This document shows, one piece after another, positions 33,901 to 44,519 of a DNA stretch of 64,000 nucleotides. Numbering within the stretch: position 1 is the first letter of the stretch; each line of letters opens with the position of its first letter. The notes beneath the pieces are model-generated. The model was not told the DNA's origin. It saw only the letters and a list, made by a program, of their open reading frames with translations, and ran no database searches. The translations under genes and the position numbers were made by a program. Source of the stretch: Sphaerolaimus hirsutus (taxonomy: Eukaryota > Nematoda > Chromadorea > Monhysterida > Sphaerolaimidae); assembly GCA_964036195.1 (NCBI GenBank), contig OZ038458.1:3038001-3102000 (forward strand), written 5' to 3'.

Positions 33901-36900
33901 CCCAGATCTGGTCATGGGTCTACAGGTACATTAGACAACTGGCTACTTTGTGATGTTATATTTTTATAGGCAGAGAATGGCTGTAGAGCCATGGGATAGC
34001 ATTATAAGTGGTTATTTATGTCAAAGATATCTGTTTTATGTCGACTTCTTACGTATATTGCCTTTTGTTGAATGTTCATGAGTTCAAGTGAAGTTGGGCA
34101 TGGAATGTGCTTGAATTAGGTTATTAGAGCAGGCAAATACATTGGCAGTGATGTATCACACTGTACAAGTATATGGAGTTGAGGCACATTGACTGGACAT
34201 TATATACTACCCTCACATATCACGGCTTATTATGGCACAATAGCATGAACAAATGGAAGCTTTTACACTAAAAATGCCTCAAAACCAATGCAAACAAGCA
34301 CCAATGGTAATGTGTATGTGAAATTGCGCAATATACCTAGTGCTGAAGTACAAAAAAAATTTTGCCAGCGCTTTTTTTTTTTAAAGCGCTGGGGCCCTTG
34401 CGCTTTTTTTAAAAAAAGCAGAGGTTTTTAAAAAAAACGCTTGAAAAAAGCGCTGGCCATCCCTACTAAGCACTAGGTATTTTGCAATTTTTTTGGCGCG
34501 AAGCGCGCAATTGATGTGAAATTGCAAAAAGTTTTGGCTGACGTTTTAAAAAAACGGTTTCGATGCTTGCGTTTTTTTATTTAAAAAAACTTTTATAAAC
34601 CTTTGAAAAAAACGCCGGCCATCCCTAGTGGCTTATGCACAGTTCACTTTTTGGATTTCGCTTTGTTTCTGTGGCGACAAGTGGCGCTTTTATCACAATC
34701 ATTACAAAATCACACTGATTCCCTTAGAATCATCAAACAATTTTGAAAAACAAAAAAAAAATTCCTAAAAAATCTCAATCCCACCCCGATTTCGTCACAT
34801 TGCAGATCGTGCCCCTTCTGGTGCGTTGCATGGAGCGCCTGGACGAATCGCAACGTGACGAATCGGATGCTGTCCATCAGGCGCTGGCCGTCATTGAGAA
34901 CTTGGCCGAATTGAGAGCAGGTGCCGGTTCCGCAAGTGGACAAGTTAAGAGTTAAAAGTTAAGAGTTGAGTAAAATGACAAATGGCGAGTTAAGAGTAAA
35001 GTTAAAGTTTAAGAGAAAAGTTAAAATTTAAGAGTTGAGTTAAAAGTTGAGTGAAATGTTAAGAGTGGAGTTAAAGGTTAAAAGTTGAGTTAAGAGTTAA
35101 GAGTTGAGTTAAAAGTTGAGTTAAGAGTTGAGTTGAGAGTTAAGAGACAAGTGGAAAATGATGGTAAAAAAATAAAAATCTGAAATTGGTATTGATACGG
35201 CTGTTCGCTGGCATGCTGCCAATGTTGTATGCACGACATTTGAAAATAACGTATCCAAAAAAATTATCGCTAAAAAAAAAAATCGCGGAACGTTGTTTCA
35301 AAATGGCCATGCGGGGACAAAATATGATTGAAGATCAGCGTATCGCGCTTCTGCAACGAATGACCCATTTGTCTTTTATATCAACTTTTAACTCACATTT
35401 TAACCTTTAACTCAACTCTTAACATTTAACTCAACTTTTAACCTTTAACTCAACTCTTAACTTTTAACTCAACTTTTGACTCAACTTTTAACCTTTAACT
35501 CAACTCTTAACTTTTAACTCAACTTTTGACTCAACTTTTAACCTTTAACTCAACTCTTAACTTTTAACTCAACTTTTGTCTCAACTTCAACCTTTAACTC
35601 AACTTTTAACTCTTAACTTGTCTACTTGCGGAACTGGCCCCAGATTTGGCACATACGGCTGCTGAAAATGGATTGTTGCAGTGGTTACTGAAGAGGGTTA
35701 GACACAGGTGCGTGTGTTTATTTTTTGAATAGTGTGGATGAGGTCTCACCCAGGGGGCACTCCCAGACCTCGTAAAATGTCTAATGTCATGCAAAGTGTC
35801 AAAAGTCATGTATAAGTAGTAAGTACCTGCAAAATGCCGAACGAAGTTTGACACTTTGAATGGCATTTGACATTTTACAGGGAACCAGGTTTGAGCGATG
35901 ACACTAAACGCACTGGGTGACATCGGTGTCAACTGGTTTCGATGGAAATTCAGATTTTAGTTGATGGGATGTTCACAGCGATTCAGCAACGTTATGACAT
36001 GTAGTGCCAACAGCGAAACAACGTGTTGACAAGGCATTGTCAGCACGTTGTTTCGCTGTTGTCTCGATGTGTCTGTCATAATGTTGTTTCCATGCTGGGT
36101 TTGTGCGCGTCACAATAAAAGCATGCATTTACATGCTGTGGGAAAATGTTGTCCCAACGCTGAAAATTTTGTCAGAACGTTGTTTTCAAGTTGGTGGAAA
36201 TCGCTGTGGTTCGAATGGACATACCGCAATATTGAAAAAATATTCGGTCGTGTGCATTTCAAAGTGGTCCTGCGATCCGTCAACTAAAATCTGAATTGAC
36301 ATGGAAACTTGTTGACACACGCCATCAACTGGGTGTGCGTAGTTGCGCTGTTGAATATCGATAGCGAACATTTTGAAGTAAATTATTGATATTGTTAACT
36401 GATGTCGTTTCAATTGATGTTGTCAAATTTGCGCCAATAAAAATCACAGAAGAGTGGTCTGAACAAGTTTCTCTACATTTGCAGAACGTTCGACGGGAAC
36501 AAGCTGTACGCCAGTGAAATTTTGGGCGTGCTGCTGCAACAATCGGAGCAGGTGCCACTCCCAGACCTTGTAAAAGACCCTGCAAAGTGTAAACGACCGT
36601 ATAAAATGTCACGTGTCATGTAAAAAACCCAGTAGAGTGTCATGTGTCATGTAAAAGACCCTGTCAAGTGTCTAATGTCATGTAAAAGACCCTGTAAAGT
36701 GGCATGTGTATACAAATCTGATCTTTTTGTATCCCAATCTTACTTTTGGGTATAAGGGTTGGATACAAAAACAAATGGTTTGGATAAGATACAATAATAT
36801 TTGGATACACATGACACTTTAAATACGTTATCTTTTACATGACTTTTGACACTTTACAGCGTCTTCTAACACTTTACCAGGGTTTTTTACAAGGTCTGGG

Positions 36901-39900
36901 AGTGCCCCCCCAGTTGCGCAAGGCGCTCGGCGCTGAGGGAATTGACATTTTGTTACAAGTCAGTTTTCACTTCTTGCAAAGGAGCGGGCATATTTGGGGG
37001 CGAAAGCAAAGCAAGCAAGCAAATTTAGTTCTAGTGAATGGCCATGGCAGTAAGCAAAGGGCGGCGAAGACTGAGGCTCGCTGTGCATGTTTACCCGCTG
37101 TGCATGTAGACTCTAATTTTCACACAAAATCGCTCATTTTCATACCATTTTATACATTTTCACCTTCAAAATCACTAGTTCATGTGTTTTATTGTCTATT
37201 TTCAGCTATTTCTTGTAGTATGTGTGCTTATATACCCATTTTTAGTCATTTTTCACCTACTTTTAGCGATTTATCTACCTTTTTTCCTCATTATGAAAAA
37301 GCCTATACAATGAACCCCCACGAACCCCCAAACCCCCCAAATTTTTTTTCTAGCTATCTATCCCTCCAGAGGAGCGATTAGCCATCTATCCAACCCCCTG
37401 GAGGGTCATAGTCTTGAATACTCCTGACATGCACAGCGGGTAAACATGCACAGAGGCACAGGCCCGGCGGCGAATAACCCCTGGGCAAGAAACACCCCTG
37501 GGCAACTGCGCTCAGTGGACAAGAGCGTGCGCGCAGCGGGCCAATCACCCCTGGGCAACCGCGGCACACGCAGTGGGGGTGCACTGATACGCACATCTGC
37601 CCGATACGCACATTTGCCCGTTTTTTCACTTGACACTTTTTCAAGTGATTTTCAGTTATGAGTGAAGTGAAAAAAGTTCACTAATGTCATTGCGCAACTT
37701 TTTTTCACTTTACTCATATCTGAAAATCACTTGAAAAAGTGTCAAGTGAAAAAAACGGGCAAATGTGCGTATCGGGCAGATGTGCGTATCGGGCAGATGT
37801 GCGTATCAGGCCTGCCCCCACGCAGTGACCGCACGGCGCCGGCGCCAATCGTGCAGCGCAGGTCTACATTTTGCGAGTGCTTCAATTAGCATCCAAAAAA
37901 TGGTTTTTCAGAAAATATTATTCAATATTATTAAACCCCGAACGCAAAGTTCTGTCGCCTCGATGTTTTCTAAAACTTTCAACTGCGCGTAGCGATCAGA
38001 TCGTGCTAGGGTGCTATAGGTTTCAAAAGAAAGCCCATAAATTTATCTACAAACGTGTCAGTTTTCAGCCCCTTAGCTTTATCGTGTCCCAATTGAGAGG
38101 GATCCAAATAAAATTTGTGCACACTAAAGTCTTGTTGCTAGGAACAAAATTTACAGAAGTTTAATTCCTGGGAATTGTTGTTCATGGTCATAGCAGTTCA
38201 GCCACACATGGCACCTTAAGGAAAAACAGTTTTTGAAAAGAGTATACATACACGAAACATTTATTGTAGGGGATAAAGATAAATCTACCCATCATGTGGC
38301 ATCATGGGTTTGAATTTACAAAACAACCAAAACACCAAAAAATCGTACTTTTTCCATCGGAGTAAAGACTGACAAAATTGATGGCGGCCGTGTCGTGAAT
38401 TCAAACCCATGGTGCCACATGAGGGTGACATATATTTATCCCCTACAACTAATTTTTGGTCTATGTATACTCTACAAAAAGTGCCTTTCATTGATGGTGG
38501 CATATGTGGCTGAACCGCTATGACCATGAACAACAATTCCCAGGAAGTAAACTTTTGTAAAATTTGTTCCTGGCGACAAGACTTGCGTCTGCACAAATTT
38601 TTATTTGGATCGCTCTCAATTGGGATAGGGGGTAGGGGGTTGAAAATGGATACGTTTGTAGAGTTGTGTATGGGCTTTTCTTTTGATACCTATATCAGCC
38701 CCCTAGCAGGATCTGATCGGTACGCGCAGTTGAAAGTTTTAGAAAACACCGAGGCGACAGAACTTTGCGTCCGGGGTTTAAATTAATTAAATATTATCAG
38801 AAAATATCTCAAATAAATAAAATACTGAAATATTTAATAAAGTATTAAAAAAATCAAAAATATCTCTGAAAAAACCCAGTGGAAATGAAAATAAAATCAA
38901 AGATTTTTTTTACGTTTTTCTCAAAAGATATAAAATGTTATCTCCCCAATAAAACCCAGAGTAAATATAAATTAACATGAAAAAATTTTATGTTAAAAAT
39001 ATTGATCTTCCAATATTTTTGGAACGCTAGTTGTGATAGCGCAGGTGGCCACAAAAGCAGCGGAAGTGGGGCGCGAGCGGGGCAGTCGCCAATGCATTGG
39101 CGCCGGCTTGGCGTGTGCCCTTGTTGCCCAGGGGTGTTTGCGGCCCACTGAGCGCAGTTGTCCAGGGGTGTTTGTTGACTACAGCTGCTGTTTGTTGTCA
39201 CACGGCTTCTGCATTAAACAAATAAATATTGAAAATTTCTGCATTTTTTAATTGAATTCGCAACTACATACGGCACAACTTTCTTCAATATTAAGTCCCT
39301 GGCTCTCTACAAACGGCGAAATCCCGAGGGTGCGGACGAGAGGGAATTGATGGAAAATTTGTTCGATTGCTTGTGTGCAGCGCTGATGTTAGTCAGGCGA
39401 AGTTTTCTTTTTTTAAGCGACGTTCGCACTGTCGCCTGTGCCGACAAAATTTCTTTGGGCTTTCTACTTATGTCATGAAAATTGGATATTTGTTGTGTGG
39501 GACACCTAGATCTCAATCACCTTTTTGCCCGAGACGAACATAAATTTTCATCTATGACGTAATCATACACAATATGATGTTACACATTATGATGTTACAC
39601 AATATGATGTTACACATGTTATGATCATACACAATATGATGACATTTTTTCTTGTTCTCGGCGGCTGTCAGTTCCATTTGTTCTATTCGTTAACGTGGCT
39701 ACCTAGAACAAATGGAACCGACAACCTGTGATGACAAGAAAAAGTGTTATCGTATTGTGTATGATGGGGGTGCACTGATACGCACATCTGCCCGTTACGC
39801 ACATATTCCCGTTTTTGTACTTGACACTTTTTTAAGTGATTTTCAGATATGAGTGAAGTGAAAAACGCTGCGCAATGACATTAGTGAACTTTTTTCACTT

Positions 39901-42900
39901 CACTCATATCTGAAACTCACTTGAAAATGTGTCAAGTGACAAACAGTGAAAAATGGCTATTTTTCACTGTTTTTTTTCACTTGACACATTTTCAAGTGAT
40001 TTTCAGATATGAATGTGCGTATCAGGCCTACCCAGGCCCGATTTTCACTTGACACTTGACGGGCAGATGTGCGTATCAGGCCTACTCCTGTATTATTACA
40101 TCTTAGATGAAAATTTATGTTTGTCTTAGGCAAAAAGGATGATTGAGATCTAGGTGTCCGGCACAACAAATATTCAGTTTTCATGACATAAAGAAAGTAG
40201 AAAGCCCAAAGAAATTTTGTCGTCACAGGCGACAGTGTAAACGCAGCGTTAAAAAAATTTAATCTGAAAATTAAGTGACTCGAATAAATATTATACTACA
40301 AAAATCTAATTTTTCGAAGATATTTCTTTTCAGTTTCAAAGATAATCGACAAAAGTTTCTGGATGGCGAAGGCTTGCAGTTGATGAATTTGATGCTGCGA
40401 GAGAAAAAAGAATCGAGAATGAGTGCGCTTAAGGTAAGGATTTTCAATGTTGTTATTTTCAATGTGTGTTTTTCTGTAAATATTTTTCCGACTGGACGCC
40501 AAAAAAGAATGCTACCATATTTAGATAAAAGTCTGTGATGTTTAACACTATTTATGCACCAAATTCACTCATGATGGGAGCAGTGCAATGTGACGAAGAA
40601 CGAATTTTTCAAATGGCGTGCTGCCTGTGTATAGGGTGGACAAAATTTACCGTACCGGCCTTCAACTACCGATAAATGTAAAAGTTTACCGGCAATTTAC
40701 CGTACCTTTTACCGAGGGTCCACGAATGGCCGCAGGTAATCGACCACGCCACTTCTGGTCCCGAAGGCCGGGCCAATTGCGACAAATTCGTTGAGATTCT
40801 CGGCTTGCGAACCATTTTCCCGCTTTTCATGAAAACGCCCGGCCGTTCGCATAGGAAACACGCGGGAAGATCAGGTGCCACTCCCAGACCCTGTAAAATG
40901 CCCTGTGAAATGTCAAATGTCATGCAAAGTGTCTAAGGTTACGTAAAATGCCCTGGAAGATGTCAGGTGTCATCTAAAATGCCCTGGAAAATGTCTAATG
41001 TCATGCAAAGCGTCAAAAGTCGTGTAAAATGTCAAACGGAAGTTAACCTGTAAAACGGAAGTGTGCCATTTTTAAAGGGTATTTGACAGGGTCTGGGAGT
41101 GCCCCCAGCTGAAGAACATGAAGAACACGTTTCCGCTATTTTGGCGTCGATGTTGCGTTCTTGCGCGGCACCCGCCAGACACAGGATTATCGACAAGTTT
41201 CAGGAACAGGTACGCCGTTTTGGCTAGGGCCCATTACGCATCAAAGCCCATTCCGCATGTAGACCCATTATAGACACATTATGCCTGCAGGGGTAAGAAA
41301 GGGGGTGGGTAACACCACCCCAAACGGCCCAGCTATCTATCTATCCCTGGTGCAATTTTTTTTGGCTACATTCCCTTGAACACCCCCACACCCGCAAATT
41401 GCCCAGCTATCTGGAGCGCTTTTGAGCAATTTTACCCTAATTTTCACCAAAACTCCCTCACTTTCCTACTTCTTATAAATTTTCACCTTCAAAATAACTA
41501 GGTCATGTGTTTTATTACATATTTTCAACATGCCATTAAATGTGTTCCGGGTCAACATGCGGGATGGGTTTAGATGCGGAATAGTGCACTGCCGATTTAG
41601 TTTGCCCAAATTTTGTCGGGCAGCCCAATTTATTGTGATTGAGATATTTTTTAGATGTTTTACCAGCCATCCCGAGTTTATATCTTTTGTCATATTTAAT
41701 TGTCGTCATGATTTCTGGATTTGTATTATTTTAGATTGTAAATTTGACAGAAATTAGCCAATGATGAAGCTGGAGACAATCACAAATCCTGTCAAATGTC
41801 ATGAAAAAACAACAATTTATTTTGTCTGAAATTGTACGCCGCTCGGTGTGGTATATTTTTTTATCTTGAATTGGCGAGATAGTTTCTGGGTTTGTAAATA
41901 TTCACTTTTGTTAATTTTAAATTTGACAGAAATCAGCCAACGATGTGCGATGGAGCGAGTCCGTACCCAATATCATTGACATTTTAAAGTTCAAGTGCCC
42001 TGAAAAATCTACTTTGTGTTTTGCCGAGCATCATACATTTTGCGACAACTTTTTTTCTAACACTTTTCACTTTACATGACATTTTGCAGCGCGCGGGACT
42101 TGTCCCTGGCCTGCCAAAAACTGCAATGACCTGGCAATAATGATACCGAATAGGCCTTTAAATATCTCTCAGCCCTTATCCGAAAGAATTCCCACAATAA
42201 AATAACTCCCCCAAACCCAGGACCTAGCCAAAATCGACCGCCTAGTAGAATTATTCCTCAAATATCGCCATGTGGTGCGCCGTTACGATTTATCCGTCGA
42301 ACAGCACCGACAGCAACACGGACAAGAACTGGATACCGGAGAAGATGAACAATATGTTGCCCGACTTGACGCCGGATTGTTTACGCTGCAACTTTTGGCG
42401 CTTATTGTGGCCGATGTGTTTGTGAATGCGGGGAAACAGGTTCGGGGGGGGGGGGATTTTTTAGTGGAAGTGTTGGTTTCTGTTTGTTTTTTCTTGGTTT
42501 TGGGAAGGTTTTCGGGCTCGCTTCTCCGGGAAGCGCAATATTTGGCAGCATGCACACATATCCGTTACACATTTTTGCGATTGTTTTCGCTGATTTTTGG
42601 CACTGCACCATTCCGCATGTAAACCCATCCCGCATGTTGACCCGGAACGCAATTAATTATACCCGGGATGCTGAAAATGGGCTATAAAACACCTGACCTA
42701 GTGATTTTGAAGGTGAAAAGCTATAAGAAGTATGAAAATAAGCGTGTTTGGGTGAAAATTAGGGTAAAATTGCTCAAAAGCGCTCCAGATAGCTAGATAG
42801 CTAGGAATTTGCGGGGGGGGGGTGTTCAGGGGAAAGTAGTCAAAAAAATTACGCCAGGGATCTAAGGATAGCTGGGCGGTTTGGGGTGGGATTACCTGCC

Positions 42901-44458
42901 CCTCTTTCTTAACCCTGCGGGTATAATGTGCCTATAATGGGTCTAGATGCGTGCTGGGTTTAGATGCGGAATAGGCTTGACCCGATTTTTCTTCGGGAGT
43001 ATAGTCAACGCGAAACACGGTGAAAACTGCATTGAAGAATATAAAATTCACAAATCATTCAGTTAACCAATCACATTCGATTGACCTCTTATCAAGTTCA
43101 ATTCGCCATCGATCCCATTCAATTGACACCCACATCAGGGGTTGAGTAGATTTGGACCCCGGCGGGGGTTTATATAGATAGTAAATCGCTCCTCCGGAGG
43201 GATAGATGGCTGAAAAAAATTTTGGGGGGTGGCGGGTGTTCAATATATAGGCTTTTCCAAGGTATAGACGGAAACAAGGGGGAAAATAGGTGAAAAACAG
43301 CTAGAAATAGGTCTATAAGTACATATAGTAAAAAAAATCGCTAAAAATAGGCAATAAGAAACGTGAATTAGAATTTTGAAGGTGAAAAACTATAAAACGG
43401 TACGAAAATTAGCGATTTTGAGCGAAAATTGGGCCAAAATTTCTTTAAAACCAGACGATTTGGGGGATATATCGCCAAAAAATTTGCCTCCGGGATAGAT
43501 AGATAGCTGGCGGATTTGGGGGGGGGGGGGGGTAAGCCCCCCTACTAAACCCCTAACCCACATTGATCACACTGATGCTATGGTCTGAGCGCAGACCCGC
43601 GACAAGGTGACCAAGCTGCTGCAAATGAAGGGCTGCTCGCTGGCCAATGTGGCCTCCATCTTGGCCGAATACATGCGCAACCTGGTGCCACTCCCACACC
43701 CTGTAAACCACAGTGATGCAATGTAATGCACAGTGTCTAAAGTCATGCAAAATGCCCTGCAAAATGACAAACCTTTGCCATTTTGCAAGGCATTTTCCAT
43801 AACTTTAGACACTTTGCATGACATTTGACATTTTACAGGGCATTTTCCATTACTTTAGGCGCCTTTCACACTGTGAAACTGTGACGACAAAAAATGCAAT
43901 TTTTCAGCCATTTTTGTTGGATGCATATGAAATATTTTACATGTGTGAAGCCTCAATCGATCTAGTTGATCAGCCCCACTGCCTAAGACAAACATCAAAT
44001 TATATACATTGTGTGTTCATGCACACTAGATCACACTTTTTTTTTGTTGTCGGAGGCTGTCGCTGTACTTGTTCAAGGGGCGTTGTCGGCGGCCTCGTTA
44101 AAGGGGCTGGTGACAACAAATCAGCGACTACCTCCGACAACAAGAAAAAAGTGTGATCTAGTGTGCATGAACACGCGATATATATAATTTTATGTTTGTC
44201 TTAGGCAGTGGGGCTGATCAAGTCATGATCGATTGAGGCTTCACACATGAAAAATATTTCATATGTATCGCACAACAATGGCTGAAAAATCGCATTTTTG
44301 TCGTCATAGTTTCACAGTGTGAACGCTGTCTTAGACACTGTGCATGACAGTTGACATTTTACAGGGCACTTTACAGGGTCTGGGACTGCCCCCAGGGGGA
44401 GGAAGCCAAGCCGGAGAGAAACAGGGTAGACGCCTTGGTGGCTAAGTTGCCCAGTTGA
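27896..44458 (+). CDS. CTNNBL1: CTNNBL1 (beta-catenin-like 1), complete split gene
   Basis: CTNNBL1 is a nuclear armadillo-repeat protein that associates with the Prp19/CDC5L spliceosome complex (family knowledge). Sixteen exons: 27896-27940, 29431-29505, 30735-30914, 33341-33472, 33675-33773, 34806-34920, 35644-35707, 36485-36551, 36914-36958, 39296-39387, 40334-40433, 40736-40874, 41109-41209, 42221-42439, 43595-43684, 44396-44458. Phases all close, giving 541 residues against 563 in human. Recognisable blocks in order are DAGEILSYE, EAKRPREN, TFEKRAVKN with KFMESEVELN, ERLDESQRDE, NGLLQWLLKR, GEGLQLMNLMLREKK, ILGLRTIFPLFMK, EEHEEHVSAILAS and RLDAGLFTLQ. No frameshift or stop is seen. Introns 6, 8, 12 and 15 coincide exactly with inverted-repeat elements. 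It runs in the same direction as TAK1, about 2.7 kb downstream. Confidence 0.95.
28946..29363. mobile_element. hAT-like MITE, GGGATC family, CTNNBL1 intron 1
   Basis: TAGGGTTCAAACGGGATTGA ... CCCGTTTGAACCCTA; flanks GGTGTAGG/GGTGTTGG (7 of 8). Confidence 0.88.
29561..29756. mobile_element. hAT-like AT-rich MITE, CTNNBL1 intron 2
   Basis: TAGGGTTGGCAAAATCTCAG ... ACCAACCCTG; flanks AGCGTGGG/AGCGTGGA. Same family as 32276-33224 and 46276-46490. Confidence 0.75.
29831..30268. repeat. GTCGACAAGTCCAC inverted repeat, CTNNBL1 intron 2
   Basis: GGCGTCCAATTCTAAAAGTC and its inverse TTTTAGAATTAGACGCC bound the element. Copies at 17511-17880 and 62930-63545 share GTCGACAAGTCCAC and CATTAAGTTCCATATGTTGA-type sequence. 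Confidence 0.65.
30978..31421. mobile_element. hAT-like MITE, GGGATC family, CTNNBL1 intron 3
   Basis: TAGGGTTCAAACGGGATTGA ... CCCGTTTGAACCCTA with a perfect ATCGGGAC duplication, 63 bases after the exon 3 donor. Confidence 0.92.
31993..32229. repeat. TATACTC-family element, CTNNBL1 intron 3
   Basis: GTATACTCCGCGGACCACAT and its inverse TGGTCCGCCGAGTATAC, with CATCATGACGTCATCG. This is the best-preserved copy of the family. Confidence 0.75.
32276..33224. mobile_element. hAT-like AT-rich MITE with nested element, CTNNBL1 intron 3
   Basis: CAGGGTTGGCAAAATCTCAG ... ACCAACCCTG with a perfect GTGGCAAC duplication. A CTCCCAGACC-family element sits inside. Confidence 0.88.
32498..32871. mobile_element. 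CTCCCAGACC-family element nested in a hAT MITE
   Basis: CTGGGGCAGTCTCAAGCCCTGT followed by AAAGTGTCAAATGTCAT arms and a central run of TTTGGATAC/GTATCCAAAT units. The right end is eroded. It lies in CTNNBL1 intron 3 within the element at 32276-33224. Confidence 0.6.
33341..41209 (+). CDS. CTNNBL1: CTNNBL1 armadillo-repeat core, exons 4-13
   Basis: Exons 4-13 encode the helical armadillo core. Exon 4 is exactly 44 codons (ELHAIAAMPECYELLNELDG...), the same length as the human segment. Exon 5 gives ELTDIDADEAIE, exon 6 ERLDESQRDESDAVHQALAVIENLAEL and exon 7 NGLLQWLLKR. Exon 10 ends at a second GTTAGT donor (39387) and joins exon 11 (40334) to read ALIFKDNRQKFLDGEGLQ, which aligns residue for residue with the human protein. 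Exon 12 gives GPEGRANCDKFVEILGLRTI and exon 13 EEHEEHVSAILASMLRS. Exons 8|9 and 12|13 flank transposon-like introns. The protein is 1 residue shorter and 2 residues longer than human at those two joints. Confidence 0.93.
33833..34627. mobile_element. hAT-like MITE, TAGGGATGG type, CTNNBL1 intron 5
   Basis: TAGGGATGGAAAAAAACG ... CCGGCCATCCCTA; flanks GTGGCTAA/GTGGCTTA (7 of 8). The core repeats GCACTAGGTATTTTGCAA. Confidence 0.85.
34921..35643 (+). mobile_element. Introner-like TIR element = CTNNBL1 intron 6 (AAGTGG family)
   Basis: The intron starts GTGCCGGTTCCGCAAGTGG directly after exon 6 and ends CTACTTGCGGAACTGGCCCCAG directly before exon 7; the two ends are inverted copies over about 30 bases, on through the GTTAAGAG motif. 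The 723-bp interior is mostly inverted arrays of a TTAAGAGTTGAG-like unit plus a 220-bp unique core. The left end gives the donor and the right end the acceptor. The protein has the same length as human across the joint. Confidence 0.88.
35751..35888. mobile_element. CTCCCAGACC-family copy inside CTNNBL1 intron 7
   Basis: CAGGGGGCACTCCCAGACC at the left, AAATGTCTAATGTCATGCAA arm, and a returning CATTTTACAGGGAACCAGG end. It sits wholly inside a normal intron, so it is not using its own splice sites. Confidence 0.65.
36552..36913 (+). mobile_element. Introner-like TIR element = CTNNBL1 intron 8 (CTCCCAGACC family)
   Basis: The 362-bp intron starts GTGCCACTCCCAGACCTTGT after exon 8 (SEQ) and ends AAGGTCTGGGAGTGCC then CCCCCAG before exon 9 (LRKALG). 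The interior is a large hairpin of AAAGTGTCATGTGTCATG-type units with a TTTGGATAC motif near the middle. Confidence 0.88.
37580..37827. repeat. Palindrome with GATACGCACATCTGCCCG ends, CTNNBL1 intron 9
   Basis: Arms GATACGCACATTTGCCCG and TTTTTCACTTGACACTTTTT return in inverse order. The right arm carries three GTGCGTATCGGGCAGAT-type repeats. A second copy is at 39767-40090. Confidence 0.75.
37912..38806. repeat. 900-bp palindrome, CTNNBL1 intron 9
   Basis: Inverse matches include AACGCAAAGTTCTGTCGCCT near the left and AGGCGACAGAACTTTGCGT near the right, and GGGAATTGTTGTTCATGGTC with its inverse. Low divergence between arms suggests it is young. Flanks are AT-rich. Confidence 0.75.
39412..40252. 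repeat. GTTTACACTG-type inverted repeat, CTNNBL1 intron 10
   Basis: GTCGCCTGTGCCGACAAAAT at the left and ATTTTGTCGTCACAGGCGAC at the right, enclosing ACACAATATGATGTTACA repeats and the second GATACGCACATCTGCCCG palindrome. Confidence 0.65.
40875..41108 (+). mobile_element. Introner-like TIR element = CTNNBL1 intron 12 (CTCCCAGACC family)
   Basis: At 234 bp this is the shortest and cleanest example: GTGCCACTCCCAGACCCTGT at the donor and ACAGGGTCTGGGAGTGCC plus CCCAG at the acceptor. There is essentially nothing in the intron except the element, so splice sites and termini coincide to the base. Confidence 0.9.
42221..44458 (+). CDS. CTNNBL1: CTNNBL1 C-terminal exons 14-16
   Basis: Exon 14 (73 codons) reads from DLAKIDRLVELFLKY to VARLDAGLFTLQLLAL and VFVNAGKQ, matching the conserved RRLDAGLFVLQ block. 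Exon 15 (TRDKVTKLLQMKGCS...EYMRNL) matches the penultimate helices. Exon 16 (44396-44458) is 20 codons plus TGA (GEEAKPERNRVDALVAKLPS), equivalent to the human PEFRENEQKRILGLLENF tail and about three residues shorter. The exon 15/16 intron is a TIR element that itself carries a 480-bp palindrome. No confident poly(A) signal was picked; a MITE nest starts about 35 bases after the stop. Confidence 0.92.
43685..44395 (+). mobile_element. Introner-like TIR element = CTNNBL1 intron 15, with nested palindrome
   Basis: It starts GTGCCACTCCCACACCCTG after exon 15 and ends ACAGGGTCTGGGACTGCC plus CCCAG before exon 16. A separate 480-bp palindrome (about 43855-44335) has inserted in its centre. The host element's short CATGACATTTGACATTTTAC arms flank it on both sides. 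Confidence 0.88.
43855..44335. repeat. 480-bp palindrome nested in the exon 15/16 intron
   Basis: CACACTGTGAAACTGTGACG and its inverse bound arms with GGCTTCACACATG-type and CTAGATCACACTTTTTT sequence. Confidence 0.75.
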
Positions 44459-44519
44459 CACTTGCAGAGTTTACAAGCCCTCATTCTGCTAAAGCTGCGT
44501 TTACACTGCCACGTGTGAC

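Noticed and set aside
36839-37381. 180-codon open frame on the plus strand
   Set aside because: It covers the end of the intron 8 element, the 15-codon CTNNBL1 exon 9 and intronic repeats; only 36914-36958 is coding.
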